From Chlorops oryzae (lineage: Eukaryota; Arthropoda; Insecta; Diptera; Chloropidae): a stretch of 64,000 bases of DNA. The notes under the pieces are model-generated. The model was not told the origin of the DNA. It searched no databases and saw nothing but the letters and a program-made list of their open reading frames with translations. How positions within the stretch are numbered: the stretch's first letter is position 1; each line of letters begins with the position of its first letter. The position numbers and the translations under genes were made by a program. The stretch lies in assembly GCA_020466095.1 (NCBI GenBank), contig CM035807.1, positions 45,505,978 to 45,569,977 of the forward strand, given 5' to 3'. Below, piece after piece: positions 9,919 through 19,421 of the stretch.

Positions 9919-12550
9919 GTTTATTTATTATATCCTCATGGAATGCAAATGGTATAAATCAGCGTAAGCTAGAATTATCACATTTCCTCTCAAACACATC
10001 TAACAGATAAAATTATTTTTCGATATCAAGCTATAAATTTTACAAAACAAACCACCCCGATGGGAAAGCACATGAAGGAACAGGTATATTGATTCGTAAT
10101 AGAATTAAACATTTCCCTGTTGAACCTTTTGCAAAAAATTACTTCCAAGCAACTTTAGTTTCTATTGAAACTTGTGGTGCAAATTTCATTTTGTCAGCAA
10201 TAAATTGCCCTCCACGATTCTCAGTCAGCGAAAATCACTTTAATGAATTTTTCAACACCCTTGGAACTAAATTTTTAGCAGCAGGCGATTATAATGCAAA
10301 ACACACCCATTGGGGCTCTCGTCTGATCTCTCCAAGGGGTAGACAATTACACAACACACTGATAAATAGCTCCAGTACTCTAGGATTTATTTCGCCCGGA
10401 CATCCCACGTATTGGCCAACAGATCGAAATAAAATACCAGATCTCATAGACTTTGCCATTACAAGAGGCTTTGATAATTCGCGTATCTCAACGTCGATTT
10501 GCTACGAAATGTCCTCAGATCATTGTCCTCTACTAATACAAATTTCAGAAAACATAAGAACAACATGCCCCCCTTTTAGACTGACCACTTCAAAAACGAA
10601 TTGGGTTAATTATAAAAAGTATGTTGCAACACACATCCACTCCGAATATACAATATGTAATGAAAGTCAAATCGATGAAGCGGCAGCAACCCTGAATTCA
10701 ATATTAACTTCAGCGGCGGAGCATTCTACCCCAAAAACCTTTGAGCCTGCCGTTAGAAATTTTCATCATACTAATAGTCATATTGAAAGATTATTGCGCG
10801 AAAAACGTAGATTGAGAAGAGAATGGCAACAACATAGGTCCCCTAGCAGTAAAGCTAGACTCAATACAGCTTCAAACCAACTAAAAACTGCTCTTCAAAA
10901 AGACCAAGACAGGAAAAACTATAATTTCATTTCAAATCTTGCTCCTAATAGCACGTCGAAAGAGTCATTATGGCGAGCTTTCAAAATAAAAAATTCACCC
11001 ATAGAACATGAATCTCCCTTAAGGAATTCAATAGGAAACTGGGCAAGAAGTGATGAGGAAAAAGCGTCAGTCTTTGCTCAACACTTGTGCTCAGTTTTTC
11101 TACCAAACCCACCGGTAAACGGCCTTAGATTTCCCCTCTGCGAGGTGAACAACCAAATTATCCCTATAACATTTAATGCCAATGAAATAAAATGCATAAT
11201 TAAGGAAAATTTTTGCGAGAAAAAATCTCCAGGCTATGACTATATAACCCCAAAAATGATCAAGGAATTGCCATACATTGCTCTTACGTACGCAGCTCGA
11301 CTTTTTAATGCTATTGTGAGCTTCTCCTACTTCCCTGTGATATGGAAAGAATCGGTCATCATGATGATACGAAGCCCGGAAAAGACCCGACGACAGCCAG
11401 CTCATATCGCCCAATAACCCTTCTCCCCTGCTTATCTAAGCTCTTTGAAAAAGCTCTTCTTATAAAAATAACGCCATACATCCACGAGAATAACTTAATC
11501 CCTGCTCATCAATTTGGCTTTAGAAAAAAACATGGAACTATTGAACAGGTAAATCGAATCACTCGTGAAATTCGTAACGCCTTCGAAAAAAAAGAATATT
11601 GTTCTGCAATATTCCTAGATATCGCTCAAGCTTTCGACAAAGTGTGGCATGGGGGTCTTATTGCTAAAATAAAGTCCCTACTCCCTCAAAATTTTCACGA
11701 AATTCTTACATCATACCTCCAAAATAGATTCTTTAGAGTAAGAGTTAATGAATTTATAACGGAAAAATTTGAAATTAAAGCTGGAGTCCCGGAAGGCAGT
11801 GTATTAGGCCCCTCTCTTTACCTTCTTCTAACAGCCGACATCCCCACTAGTGATAATATTGTAATGTCAACTTTTGCTGACGACACAGCATTATTGAGCT
11901 GCCACCGCGATCCCATGGAAGCATCAAGAATCCTACAAGAACATATGCAATTAATTGAAAATTGGCTCTCTACCTGGCGAATTAATGTAAACGAAGGTAA
12001 ATGTAAACACATTACATTTACGCTTAGAAGAGGTATAAGCCCTGCTATTCTCCTTAAAGGAGTCTCCATCCCCCAAGTAAATAGTGTAATCTACTTAGGA
12101 GTCCACTTAGATAAACGAAAGCACATCGAAGCAAAGAGGACCAATCTGAAACTTAAAGCATCAAAAATTCACTGGCTAATTAACTATCGCTCCCCTCATA
12201 ATATGGAGTATAAAGTTCTATTATATAATAGTGTATTAAAGCCAATCTGGTCTTATGGCATTGAGTTGTGGGGAAATGCCTGCGCATCCTCTATAGAAAT
12301 AATCCAAAGAGCTCAATCGAAAATTCTTAGAATCATTACAGGTGCTCCATGGTACATACGTAATGAAAGCATTCACCGCGATCTGCAAGTCCCACTTATT
12401 AAGGACGAAATCGTTCGCCTAAAATCATCCTATCATGAGAAGCTAAGGAATCACTCGAATCAGCTGGCAAGAAGCCTTAACAGTACAACACGTCGAACAC
12501 GGTTAAGAAGAAAGGACCTTCCGTCCGCTTCTATTATTTTGGAAACATAA
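9915..12550 (+). pseudogene. LINE A ORF2, endonuclease and reverse transcriptase
   Basis: The ATG at 9915-9917 overlaps the ORF1 stop as ATGA. The N-terminus has the APE-type endonuclease start (SSWNANGINQRKLELSHFL), but the segment that holds SETHLTD in LINE B is missing here, so a catalytic Glu is lost, and a TAA follows at about 10009. The endonuclease resumes at 10089 (GDYNAKHTHWGS, SSDHCPLL). RT begins near 11200, with a frame change between 11342 and 11417, then HQFGFRKKHGTIEQVN, FLDIAQAFDKVWH, GVPEGSVLGP and the catalytic FADD box (STFADDTALL). Four residues (LTWR in LINE B) are missing after LDKR. The product would nick DNA and prime cDNA synthesis on it. Confidence 0.9.
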
Positions 12551-12870
12551 CACCGATACTCTGTTATCTGCACCTCGCTCGTGCATGTCAGACGTTTGGC
12601 CAATTAAGGCATCATACAGATTGAGGCACCTCGCTCGTGCACGCTCAACGCTCAATGCTCCTAACTACCATCAGAGTAGCCGTTCCAGCCAATCAATTTT
12701 ACGCACCTTGCTCGTGCGCACCGTACGCTTATCCAACCAAGGATTCACTAAGCTTGACGCACCTCGCTCGTGCATGATCAAGACTCATCCTACCAACGGA
12801 TTCACTAAGCTTGACGCACCTCGTTCGTGCATGATCAAGACTCATCCTAGCAACGGACGCGGCTTAACAG
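12551..12870 (+). repeat. Tandem repeats in LINE A 3-prime UTR
   Basis: The motif CACCTCGCTCGTGCA recurs five times (about 12571, 12627, 12704, 12760, 12817) with small changes. The last two units form a clean 57-bp tandem repeat (12741-12797 and 12798-12854). It lies downstream of the ORF2 stop, and the 121-residue ORF across it is not a gene. LINEs B and C also have 3-prime UTR repeats of different sequence. Confidence 0.8.
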
Positions 12871-13062
12871 TAATAAGTCCTCAGCAGCCCAGTTTCTCAA
12901 ATAGAGGCCCGTTGGAATCAAAACTATTATATCTCTGTATAAATAGTTAAGTTATATTTAAAAAATAAGATTTGATTAATTACTGTTAGTTCCCACCCAA
13001 AGGAAGATACAGTAAAGAGAAGCAAAGTTTAAATAAAAAAATAAAAATAAAAAATATGAAAA

Positions 13063-15182
13063 AATTCAATCATACCCAAAACCGAAAAACGCTGAAGAAT
13101 GCAAAAGATTCATAGCATTTGTAAACTATTACAGACGATTTATCCCAAATTTTTCACACAATGCTGTGCATATCACTAAATTAACAAGAAAAAACGTCCC
13201 CTTCGATTGGAACACAGATTGTGAAAACGCATTTAATTATTTTAAAAATTCCTTAATCTCACCAAAAATTCTAAAATATCCTGATTTTGATAAACCTTTT
13301 TGCATAACCACTGATGCTAGCAAAATAGCATGCGGCGCAGTATTAAGCCAAGACTATAATGGTACACAACTACCAATAGCATTCGCATCGAGAACTTTTA
13401 CACCAGGTGAAAGCAATAAATCTGTAATTGAGCAAGAACTCACTGCCATTCACTGGGCAATAAATTTTTTCAAACCATACATATATGGCACAAAATTCTT
13501 AATAAAAAGCGATCACAAGCCTTTAACCTACCTTTTTGCGATGAAAAATCCATCGTCAAAGCTTACCAGAATGAGACTAGATCTTGAAGAGTTCGACTTT
13601 GAAGTCGAATATATCAAAGGAAAAGATAACTGTGGCGCGGACGCTTTATCACGTCTTAATTTCGGGAAAATCAAACAAATTAAAGAAATTAACACTGCCA
13701 CAATCCAAGTAGTCACAAGATCTAAGTCTAAAACCCAACCGGCCTTAACTAACACCAGCCCCGAAACTAACGAAAAAATTGTAAAACAACAAGTTTACAA
13801 TACAATTAATAATCACGAAGTAAAAAAGCTACCACGCCTCAAATTGATTACAAATAGGTGCACCGAAGAAAAACTACATGAATCCTCACACTTAACATTG
13901 TTCCATGGAAAACGAAGAGTACTCAAATTAAATGTTAAAGATTTCATTGCTCATGGGTAAATTGCACTAGCGCAATTATTTTCCAAACTTGAAACAGCAG
14001 TTGGCAATAATTTCTTTGATAAAATCAAAATCGCAATAGACGATAATTTATTTAAATATGTCGACATAGAGGAATTCAAAGAGGTAGGCAATAAATTACT
14101 AAAAAAGGTAACAATTTCTATAACTGCCAAAATATATGAAATTACTTCAGACACTCAAAAACTCGACATCCTCAAAAATTATCACGATGACCCTGCATTT
14201 GGAGGCCACCCAGGGATCACGAGATCATTAGCAAAAATTGGAAGAACATATTATTGGAAAAACATGACGCAAGATGTCAAAAGTTATATCCGCAAATGTC
14301 AAAAATGCAAACAAAACAAGTCAGGAATAAACAATGTAGAGCCTTTAGTTAAAACCCAAACACCAGCTAAAGCTTTCGATTGTGTTAAAATTGACACCGT
14401 AGGTCCACTACCTAAATCATTTAATGGAAACGAATACGCACTAACTCATCTGTAATTTAACCAAATTTCTAATTACAATAGCTATTCCAAATAAATCCGC
14501 TAACATAGTAGCAAAATCAATCGTAGAAAATTGCATTTTGATTCACGGACCTATACAAGAAATTTTAACAGATATGGGAACTGAATATAAAAATCAAGTT
14601 TTTATAGAAATTTGCAAACTTCTAAATATAAAATATAAAAATTCAACAGCTTATCACCACCAAACCTTGGGTACCGTTGAACGTTCACATAGAACATTCA
14701 ATGAATACATAAGATCATATATATCTAGCGATAAGCTTGATTGGGACCAATGGCTAAAATATTTTAAGTATTGCTACATTACGACACCAGCTATTACCCA
14801 TAACTACACACCTTTCGAACTAGTGTATGGAAAAACCCCCGTTCCATATGATTTTATGCTTAACAACAAAGTGAATCCAGTTTACAATTTCGAAAACTAC
14901 AAAAACGAACTAAAATTCAAACTACAAGTAGCACAGAAAAAAGCATTTGAATTGTTAGAAAAAGAAAAAATTCGAGCAAAACAAAATTATGATAAAAACA
15001 CTAAACCGCAAACCATTAAACCAAGCGATATGGTCTATTTAAAAGATGAAGCAAACCACAAACTGGAGAGTGTTTTTAAAGGCCCCTACAAGGTGATTGA
15101 AACCGACATTTTTGGAAATTGCAAGATAAACACAAAACCAAAAGAATCTGTTGTACATAAAAATAGGCTAAAATTATCCTAA
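13063..15182 (+). pseudogene. pol: pol of mdg1-like copy 1, 3-prime part (RNase H and integrase)
   Basis: Resumes after the LINE with the RT connection (NAEECKRFIAFVNYYRRFIP), RNase H (FCITTDASKIACGAVLSQ, EQELTAIHWA, SDHKPLTY) and integrase. A TAA near 13958 and an indel near 14450 break it. The integrase zinc-binding HHCC region (CQKCKQNK) is followed by the three catalytic acids: Asp in KIDTVGPLP, Asp in TDMGTEYKNQ and Glu in LGTVERSHR. A C-terminal module (FKGPYKVIETD) ends at TAA 15180-15182. No env follows; 15183-15377 is AT-rich leader-free sequence. Confidence 0.9.
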
Positions 15183-15377
15183 ACATCTAATTTTACTTTA
15201 CTATATAATTGTAGTTCAACAATCTGTCGACAGCTAGCATTAAAATATCTAGTATTAAAATAATACATTTAAACAGCTAACACTAAAATATTGCAATAAG
15301 AATCATAAGCATGTGAAGAAAAAAAAAAAAAAAAAAAACATTTTTTTATACGAAAAAAAAAAAATTTTTTTTTTCCC

Positions 15378-15389
15378 AAAAAGGGAAGG
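15378..15389 (+). other. Polypurine tract of mdg1-like copy 1
   Basis: AAAAAGGGAAGG immediately before the 3-prime LTR start TGTCATGG. The same tract precedes the 3-prime LTR of copy 2 (24263-24274), the expected primer for plus-strand synthesis. Confidence 0.85.
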
Positions 15390-15910
15390 TGTCATGGATA
15401 ACGGCCACACAAGCAGACAACCCATAAATTCTACTACTTAGCGACGTCATAATATTGACAAACATTTGGTTGCAATAAATAAGAAACCTTCGACCCAAAT
15501 CTAGACCACTTCAAAAATGTGCGAAGCACATGCCTTTAGCAACGAGCATGACGCATAAATTCCAATGCACTTCAAAAGGGTTCGAATTGCATACCGAACG
15601 CACAGCGACTCAGAGCGGTGCGGTCAAAGCAGTCTTTGTTCTAATTTTAACGGCAAGCTATTTGACCGTTGGAATCATAGGCCAATTCTATGCGCGTGCA
15701 TCACATGTGTCATGCAGCCCTTGTTGTCGCCCTTATCCATTTCTATCCATTTCATATAAATATAAGTCATAGCTCTAAGAAAGCAGAATTCATTGTGTAA
15801 GACTCAGGCACTCGGGCCGATACTAGCTTATGCCGTATACGCCGAGCTGCTTTAACGGAATAATCAATAAAGACTTTAAATAAAAAGAATAAATGAATAA
15901 TCTTATAATA
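15390..15910 (+). repeat. 3-prime LTR of mdg1-like copy 1
   Basis: 521 bp, the same length as the 5-prime LTR, with three substitutions seen (near 15577, 15631 and 15681). It is followed by the target duplication CACA. Confidence 0.93.
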
Positions 15911-15914
15911 CACA

Positions 15915-16532
15915 CATAACTTGCAACAAATTCTTTTCCCTTCGCTGTGTGCTCCAAACAGCTTTCAATAGCAACATAAAGATGTAAATAAATAAGTAAA
16001 ATCTCAACCGCCACAATTTAATCGAACTTATACATGACAAGAATCATCCAGTTCTGAGTTTTCTATCGTTGCCTTGTTGCGACTTTATTCAAAGGGGAAG
16101 GGATGTTGTGAGTCTCTCCCAAACTCACATGTGGTCGACTTAAACTGAAAACAAACGGGACCTGCATTTATGTATTTCTTTTTTTTTCGTCAAGGTTACT
16201 ACTGTAAGGCATAGTTCGGCGCATACAACAACACCAACACGAGCAAAAGCATATTCGCAACCCGGTCGCTGTTACTAACAAGACCGTTCAGCACAAACAC
16301 GGTGTATGCATTTGCAGGGCGACAGCTACCAACAACAACAACAACAACAACACGACAAAAGCCGACATAAGAAGTTTTATAAGAGCGAGCGTCCGGCCAG
16401 CCACTTCCGCAAACAACAACAACAATGTGGCATAACTGCGACATGCAGATGTATGCAGAAATGTAACTTATGCAAGAAGTTCTGGAATAATCGTGGCGAT
16501 TTTCAATATTGCAGTATCAGTAATATTGGTCT
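15915..16532. other. Non-genic stretch with CAA microsatellite
   Basis: Short ACA/CAACAA runs occur at 16220-16240, 16328-16352 and 16412-16424. A purine run followed by TGTTGTGAG (about 16094-16112) resembles a polypurine tract and LTR start but has no supporting LTR. The ORFs here read the simple repeats and are not accepted. Confidence 0.5.
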
Positions 16533-17361
16533 ATATTAGTGGTTCCCAAACTTTTTTCTTAGAAAATAAGTAAAAACTGGCAAAAAATTCGAATAGAACC
16601 TCAAGTTTGCAATATTTACACCAAATTAGATTGCCGCAGGTGAAAATTTTTGAATTTCTGAAGAAAAAAAATGGCTGAAACATGCTATTCACAACTCCGT
16701 GCAAAGGTTATACCCATGTAGAAAATTGGATGCGAAGAATTTCCAAAATTCGATACATCCTTATGTAGATGCATGCGTTGAGCAGTAGAATTTACTTGAT
16801 CGCGTTGATACTATCAGCATGTCCGAAGATGAATACTGGACGTTTACAAAGAAGGACAGTTTTGAAAATGTGTCGAAACTGGCGATTTCTCTTTAACATT
16901 GCCTTTCTCAAATGCTTCGGTGGAAAGAGCTTTTTCCGTAGTAAGCATAATTAAGGAAAAAATAAGGGACAAGATGTCAGTTAAAACTGCAGATGCAATG
17001 TTGCGCATTTGTATTTTGTTAGCACATGGGGGCTGCCAATCGTTCACTCCATCGCAAAGGATGTTGAGCAAGTTTAACAGTGAATTTGTATATGAAAGAA
17101 ATTTCCAAAGCTATATTTTAGACGCTATGTTGGAGGTAAAGGAAGTGTAATTGGATCAATAGAATTCTTCTGTGTCAGAGCTTCCTGATCTCATTTTGTT
17201 GATCGAAGTTGCGTTGATTTGCGTTGAATGGAGAAATAGAGGCAGTGGATGGTAGTGGTTATTTTTTTTATAAACGAATAGAACATTTTGCTCTATTTTA
17301 ATTGATTTTCTTTAGTTTTTTGTTCTGAATGTATAGGATAAAATCTAATATAATATTATTT
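16533..17361 (+). mobile_element. hAT-superfamily transposon remnant
   Basis: The left end AGTGGTTCCCAAACTTTTTT resembles common hAT termini. It is followed by a non-coding arm found inverted at 3118-3245, and then by a transposase C-terminus (16816-17150). The right end was not located; mdg1-like copy 2 begins at 17366. It is a degraded remnant. Confidence 0.6.
16816..17150 (+). pseudogene. hAT transposase C-terminal (dimerisation) fragment
   Basis: Two frames make one homology. SEDEYWTFTKKDSFENVSKL lies at about 16818-16890, then after an indel near 16893 comes PFSNASVERAFSVVSIIKEK through 17150. The motif (S/A)NASVERxFS followed by a basic IIK(x)K helix is the signature of the hAT C-terminal dimerisation domain, used for transposase oligomers in the nucleus. 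The catalytic N-terminal part is absent. It could instead be a relic of a domesticated hAT gene, but the frameshift argues against a working one. Confidence 0.75.
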
Positions 17362-17365
17362 TTGG

Positions 17366-17986
17366 TGTCGTGGATAAAGGATACTAAGCAACATTCAAAC
17401 GTTGCCTCATTTTAAAACACCCTTAAAGCATTCAAATGTTACCTTGTATTAAAACGCCCTTAACACAAACGAACACAACTCATATCTACATATTTCTAAA
17501 TCCAATTTTGGCATTCTAGCAGACGCCGTAATTATACACTTTTGGCCAATGCAAGTGCATTGCGACCTCACACTATTAGTTCAACCTAACGACATTCTTT
17601 GTCATAACACCAACTCCACGCACGCTCTAATTACAATCGACCCAAACGAAAGAATGCCGCTCCTCAAGTGTCATGCACTAATCGATTGCACATGAGCCAT
17701 CCGAGTCCAGCGACCCTTTTCTATTTTGATTATCGCTTGCACATGTGCCATCCGATTCTAGCGATCCTCTTTCGCATATTTGACTATTGAGTCACAAAGC
17801 AAAGGCCAGTCAATCCATGACCCTATAGAAATTCCGTATAAATATAAGAATTGTTTATTAGAATTGGTGTAAGAATCTTCAAAGTGATCGGGCTGATACT
17901 GGCTCGCGCTGTATACTGCCGATCACTCTTAAATAAAATAAAAATATTTCGAAATTATAAAAAAAGAATACTTTTATTTAATTACA
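17366..17986 (+). repeat. 5-prime LTR of mdg1-like copy 2
   Basis: Begins TGTCGTGGATAAAGG and ends TTTAATTACA. Compared with the 3-prime LTR it has an extra unit of about 50 bp, a near-duplication of the segment around GCACATGxGCCATCCGA (17685-17770), and other small indels. A TATA-like TATAAATATAAG is at about 17837. Confidence 0.92.
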
Positions 17987-18002
17987 TGGCGATCCTTAGC
18001 CA
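17987..18002 (+). other. Primer-binding site, tRNA-Arg type
   Basis: TGGCGATCCTTAGCC follows the LTR. The first ten bases complement the 3-prime end expected of tRNA-Arg. The match to the tRNA is from general knowledge. Confidence 0.65.
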
Positions 18003-18113
18003 TACGCGAACCCTTGCGCGGAAAAATTATTAAAAATAAAAATGTGAAAGTGAAAAAAAAATTTTTTTTTTTTGGAAAAAGTTAAAGTGAAAAAAAAAAC
18101 TCTATTGCTAAAA

Positions 18114-18329
18114 ATGAAAAAATTCGAAGATTAATTTAAAAAGTTCCTCACAAACTATAAGAAAGAGGAACGAGTTATAATTCGCGAACACTTTAAAGAC
18201 GAAGTAGAAATCTCCCTCATTGCCAATTACGGCAACGAATTAAACAGTACTTACACGTCCCTCACACCGAAAGAGGTGCGAAAATTTTTAAATCAAATAA
18301 AACGCGATTTTCAAAAAACCAAAAACTAA
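18114..18329 (+). pseudogene. Leader small ORF a, mdg1-like copy 2
   Basis: A frame of 71 codons with TAA at codon 7 (18132-18134), continuing YKKEERVIIREHF to the stop at 18327. Its second half (YGNELNSTYTSLTPKEVRKF) resembles small ORF a of copy 1. It is probably a broken copy of the same leader gene. No domain is recognised. Confidence 0.45.
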
Positions 18330-18419
18330 ACCCTATATAGGTACCCATAAACAGTTATCAATGAAACAAAATAATTATTGCATTCAAGACGTAGTTTGTT
18401 TAAAACAAAACTTTGCAAA

Positions 18420-18635
18420 ATGCTCGTTTTTAAGAATCAACACACAATACATATTAAAGTGAACGGTAAATGGTACTGGAAAATTAATTTCAACGAAACG
18501 GGTTTATTAGCAGGCTCAACAGACCATCTAAATAAATTTCAAGAAGTACCCCCGAAGAGTGCGCCTTATCTCGAATATAACCTGGGTTTACGTAGTAAAC
18601 CACAGTGCGCGAAAAAACCAACGTGTAATAATTAA
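18420..18635 (+). CDS. Leader small ORF b, mdg1-like copy 2
   Basis: A frame from the ATG at 18420 (an in-frame ATG also exists at 18378), 71 residues, carrying IKVNGKWYW and APYLEYNLGL, the motifs shared with copy 1 ORF b. The start at 18420 is chosen because the upstream 14 residues have no counterpart in copy 1. No stop interrupts it even though gag and pol are broken. The function is unknown. Confidence 0.55.
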   Translation: MLVFKNQHTIHIKVNGKWYWKINFNETGLLAGSTDHLNKFQEVPPKSAPYLEYNLGLRSKPQCAKKPTCNN

Positions 18636-18684
18636 TAGCAAAAACAAAAAAATACACTTCAGTGCATTTCAAATCGGTAGAAAC

Positions 18685-18951
18685 ATGACTTGGTATAAAA
18701 AAGTTTTAAATGCTATTTTGATAGCTATTACTGGCTATGAGGTCGGCAAAGACAAGGGCGAAACGCAAACACAAAATAAAATTATCACCTACTCACCACC
18801 GACCCAAAATACACAAACATCAACGTCAACAACAGTATGCGAAGCAGGCCTCGAAGGCCTAGTGATTATTCTAATTTTTATCTTGGTCATGTTTGTGCTT
18901 AAAACTTACATCAATAAACTATTTCAAAAACACCAGCCACCACAAATTTAA
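18685..18951 (+). CDS. Leader small ORF c, membrane-segment protein, copy 2
   Basis: 88 residues beginning MTWYKKVLNAILIAITGYEV, matching copy 1 ORF c at nearly every position of the first 22. A Thr/Ser/Gln-rich linker follows, then the helix EGLVIILIFILVMFVLKTYI and a basic tail. The start at 18685 was chosen from that match; the frame is open further upstream without resemblance. The N-terminus, the helix and the length are kept while the linker differs, which suggests a working membrane protein in the recent past. Confidence 0.65.
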   Translation: MTWYKKVLNAILIAITGYEVGKDKGETQTQNKIITYSPPTQNTQTSTSTTVCEAGLEGLVIILIFILVMFVLKTYINKLFQKHQPPQI

Positions 18952-19034
18952 ATAAAATATTGAAGAATACTACTACGCCTGAAACACAACAACCACAACA
19001 ATTGCGCATGGATGGACAACTTTACCAAGTAGCA

Positions 19035-19243
19035 AACATCAACCGTGGCAACACTAGCAACGCCCGGCACCGTAGAAAACATCAACCGTGGCAGCACTAG
19101 CAACGCCCGGCACCGTAGAAAACATCAACGGTGGCAGCACTAGCAACGCCCGGCACCGTAGAAAACATCAACCGTGGCAGCACTAGCAACGCCCGGCACC
19201 GTAGAAAACATCAACCGTGGCAGCACTAGCAACGCCTGGTACC
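19035..19243 (+). repeat. 43-bp minisatellite, five units, before gag of copy 2
   Basis: The unit begins AACATCAACCGTGGCAGCAC and is repeated at 19035, 19078, 19121, 19164 and 19207, with one or two changes per unit and the last unit partial. The period is not a multiple of three and no frame stays open, so it is not coding. Copy 1 lacks it. Confidence 0.92.
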
Positions 19244-19421
19244 AACAGCAGCTTAGTCAATATAAATTTGTACTAAATTTAGCACATATTATAAACCTTA
19301 TTTTCAATATAATGGCTAAGTAATACACTAAAATTAAAAATTTTTTCTTTCCCAATAAACACGTAATCATTGTCAATCAAAATCGAAGTTTGCAATTTCC
19401 CAAAGTATAGTTTCGAAAGGC

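Larger units (their letters stand above)
8142..13051 (+). mobile_element. Jockey-clade LINE A, full length, nested in pol
   Basis: A non-LTR retrotransposon inserted in the RT region of copy 1. The 11-bp target duplication AAATATGAAAA is at 8131-8141 and 13052-13062, and removing the element restores the pol reading across the junction. It has a 5-prime UTR of about 350 bp, ORF1 (gag-like, CCHC), ORF2 (endonuclease and RT), a repeat-bearing 3-prime UTR, and an A-rich tail of A and T runs at 13029-13051. The ORF order and zinc-knuckle set are those of the Jockey clade. Both ORFs are damaged. Confidence 0.92.
3350..15910 (+). mobile_element. mdg1/412-type LTR retrotransposon, copy 1
   Basis: A complete insertion bounded by 521-bp LTRs (3350-3870 and 15390-15910) and flanked by the 4-bp target duplication CACA (3346-3349 and 15911-15914). 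Order: 5-prime LTR, primer-binding site, three small leader ORFs, gag, protease-RT-RNase H-integrase, purine tract, 3-prime LTR. There is no env. The Arg-tRNA type primer site, 4-bp duplication, Asn/Arg-rich gag and leader ORFs fit the mdg1/412 group. The LTRs differ at only three positions by eye, yet gag and pol carry nonsense codons, frameshifts, a 415-bp MITE and a 4.9-kb LINE, so this copy cannot make its own proteins. Confidence 0.93.

Noticed and set aside
12585..12950. 121-residue ORF with a repeated FTKLDAPRSCMIKTHP motif
   Set aside because: Arises from the 57-bp tandem repeat (a multiple of three) in the LINE A 3-prime UTR.
16094..16115. Purine run followed by TGTTGTGAG, like a tract and LTR start
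   Set aside because: No second LTR, no coding region and no end could be found; it shares only a few bases with the LTR at 62151.
16199..16539. Opposing ORFs over a CAA/TTG region
   Set aside because: Simple-sequence ORFs (Gln runs on plus, Val runs on minus) with no flanking domain.
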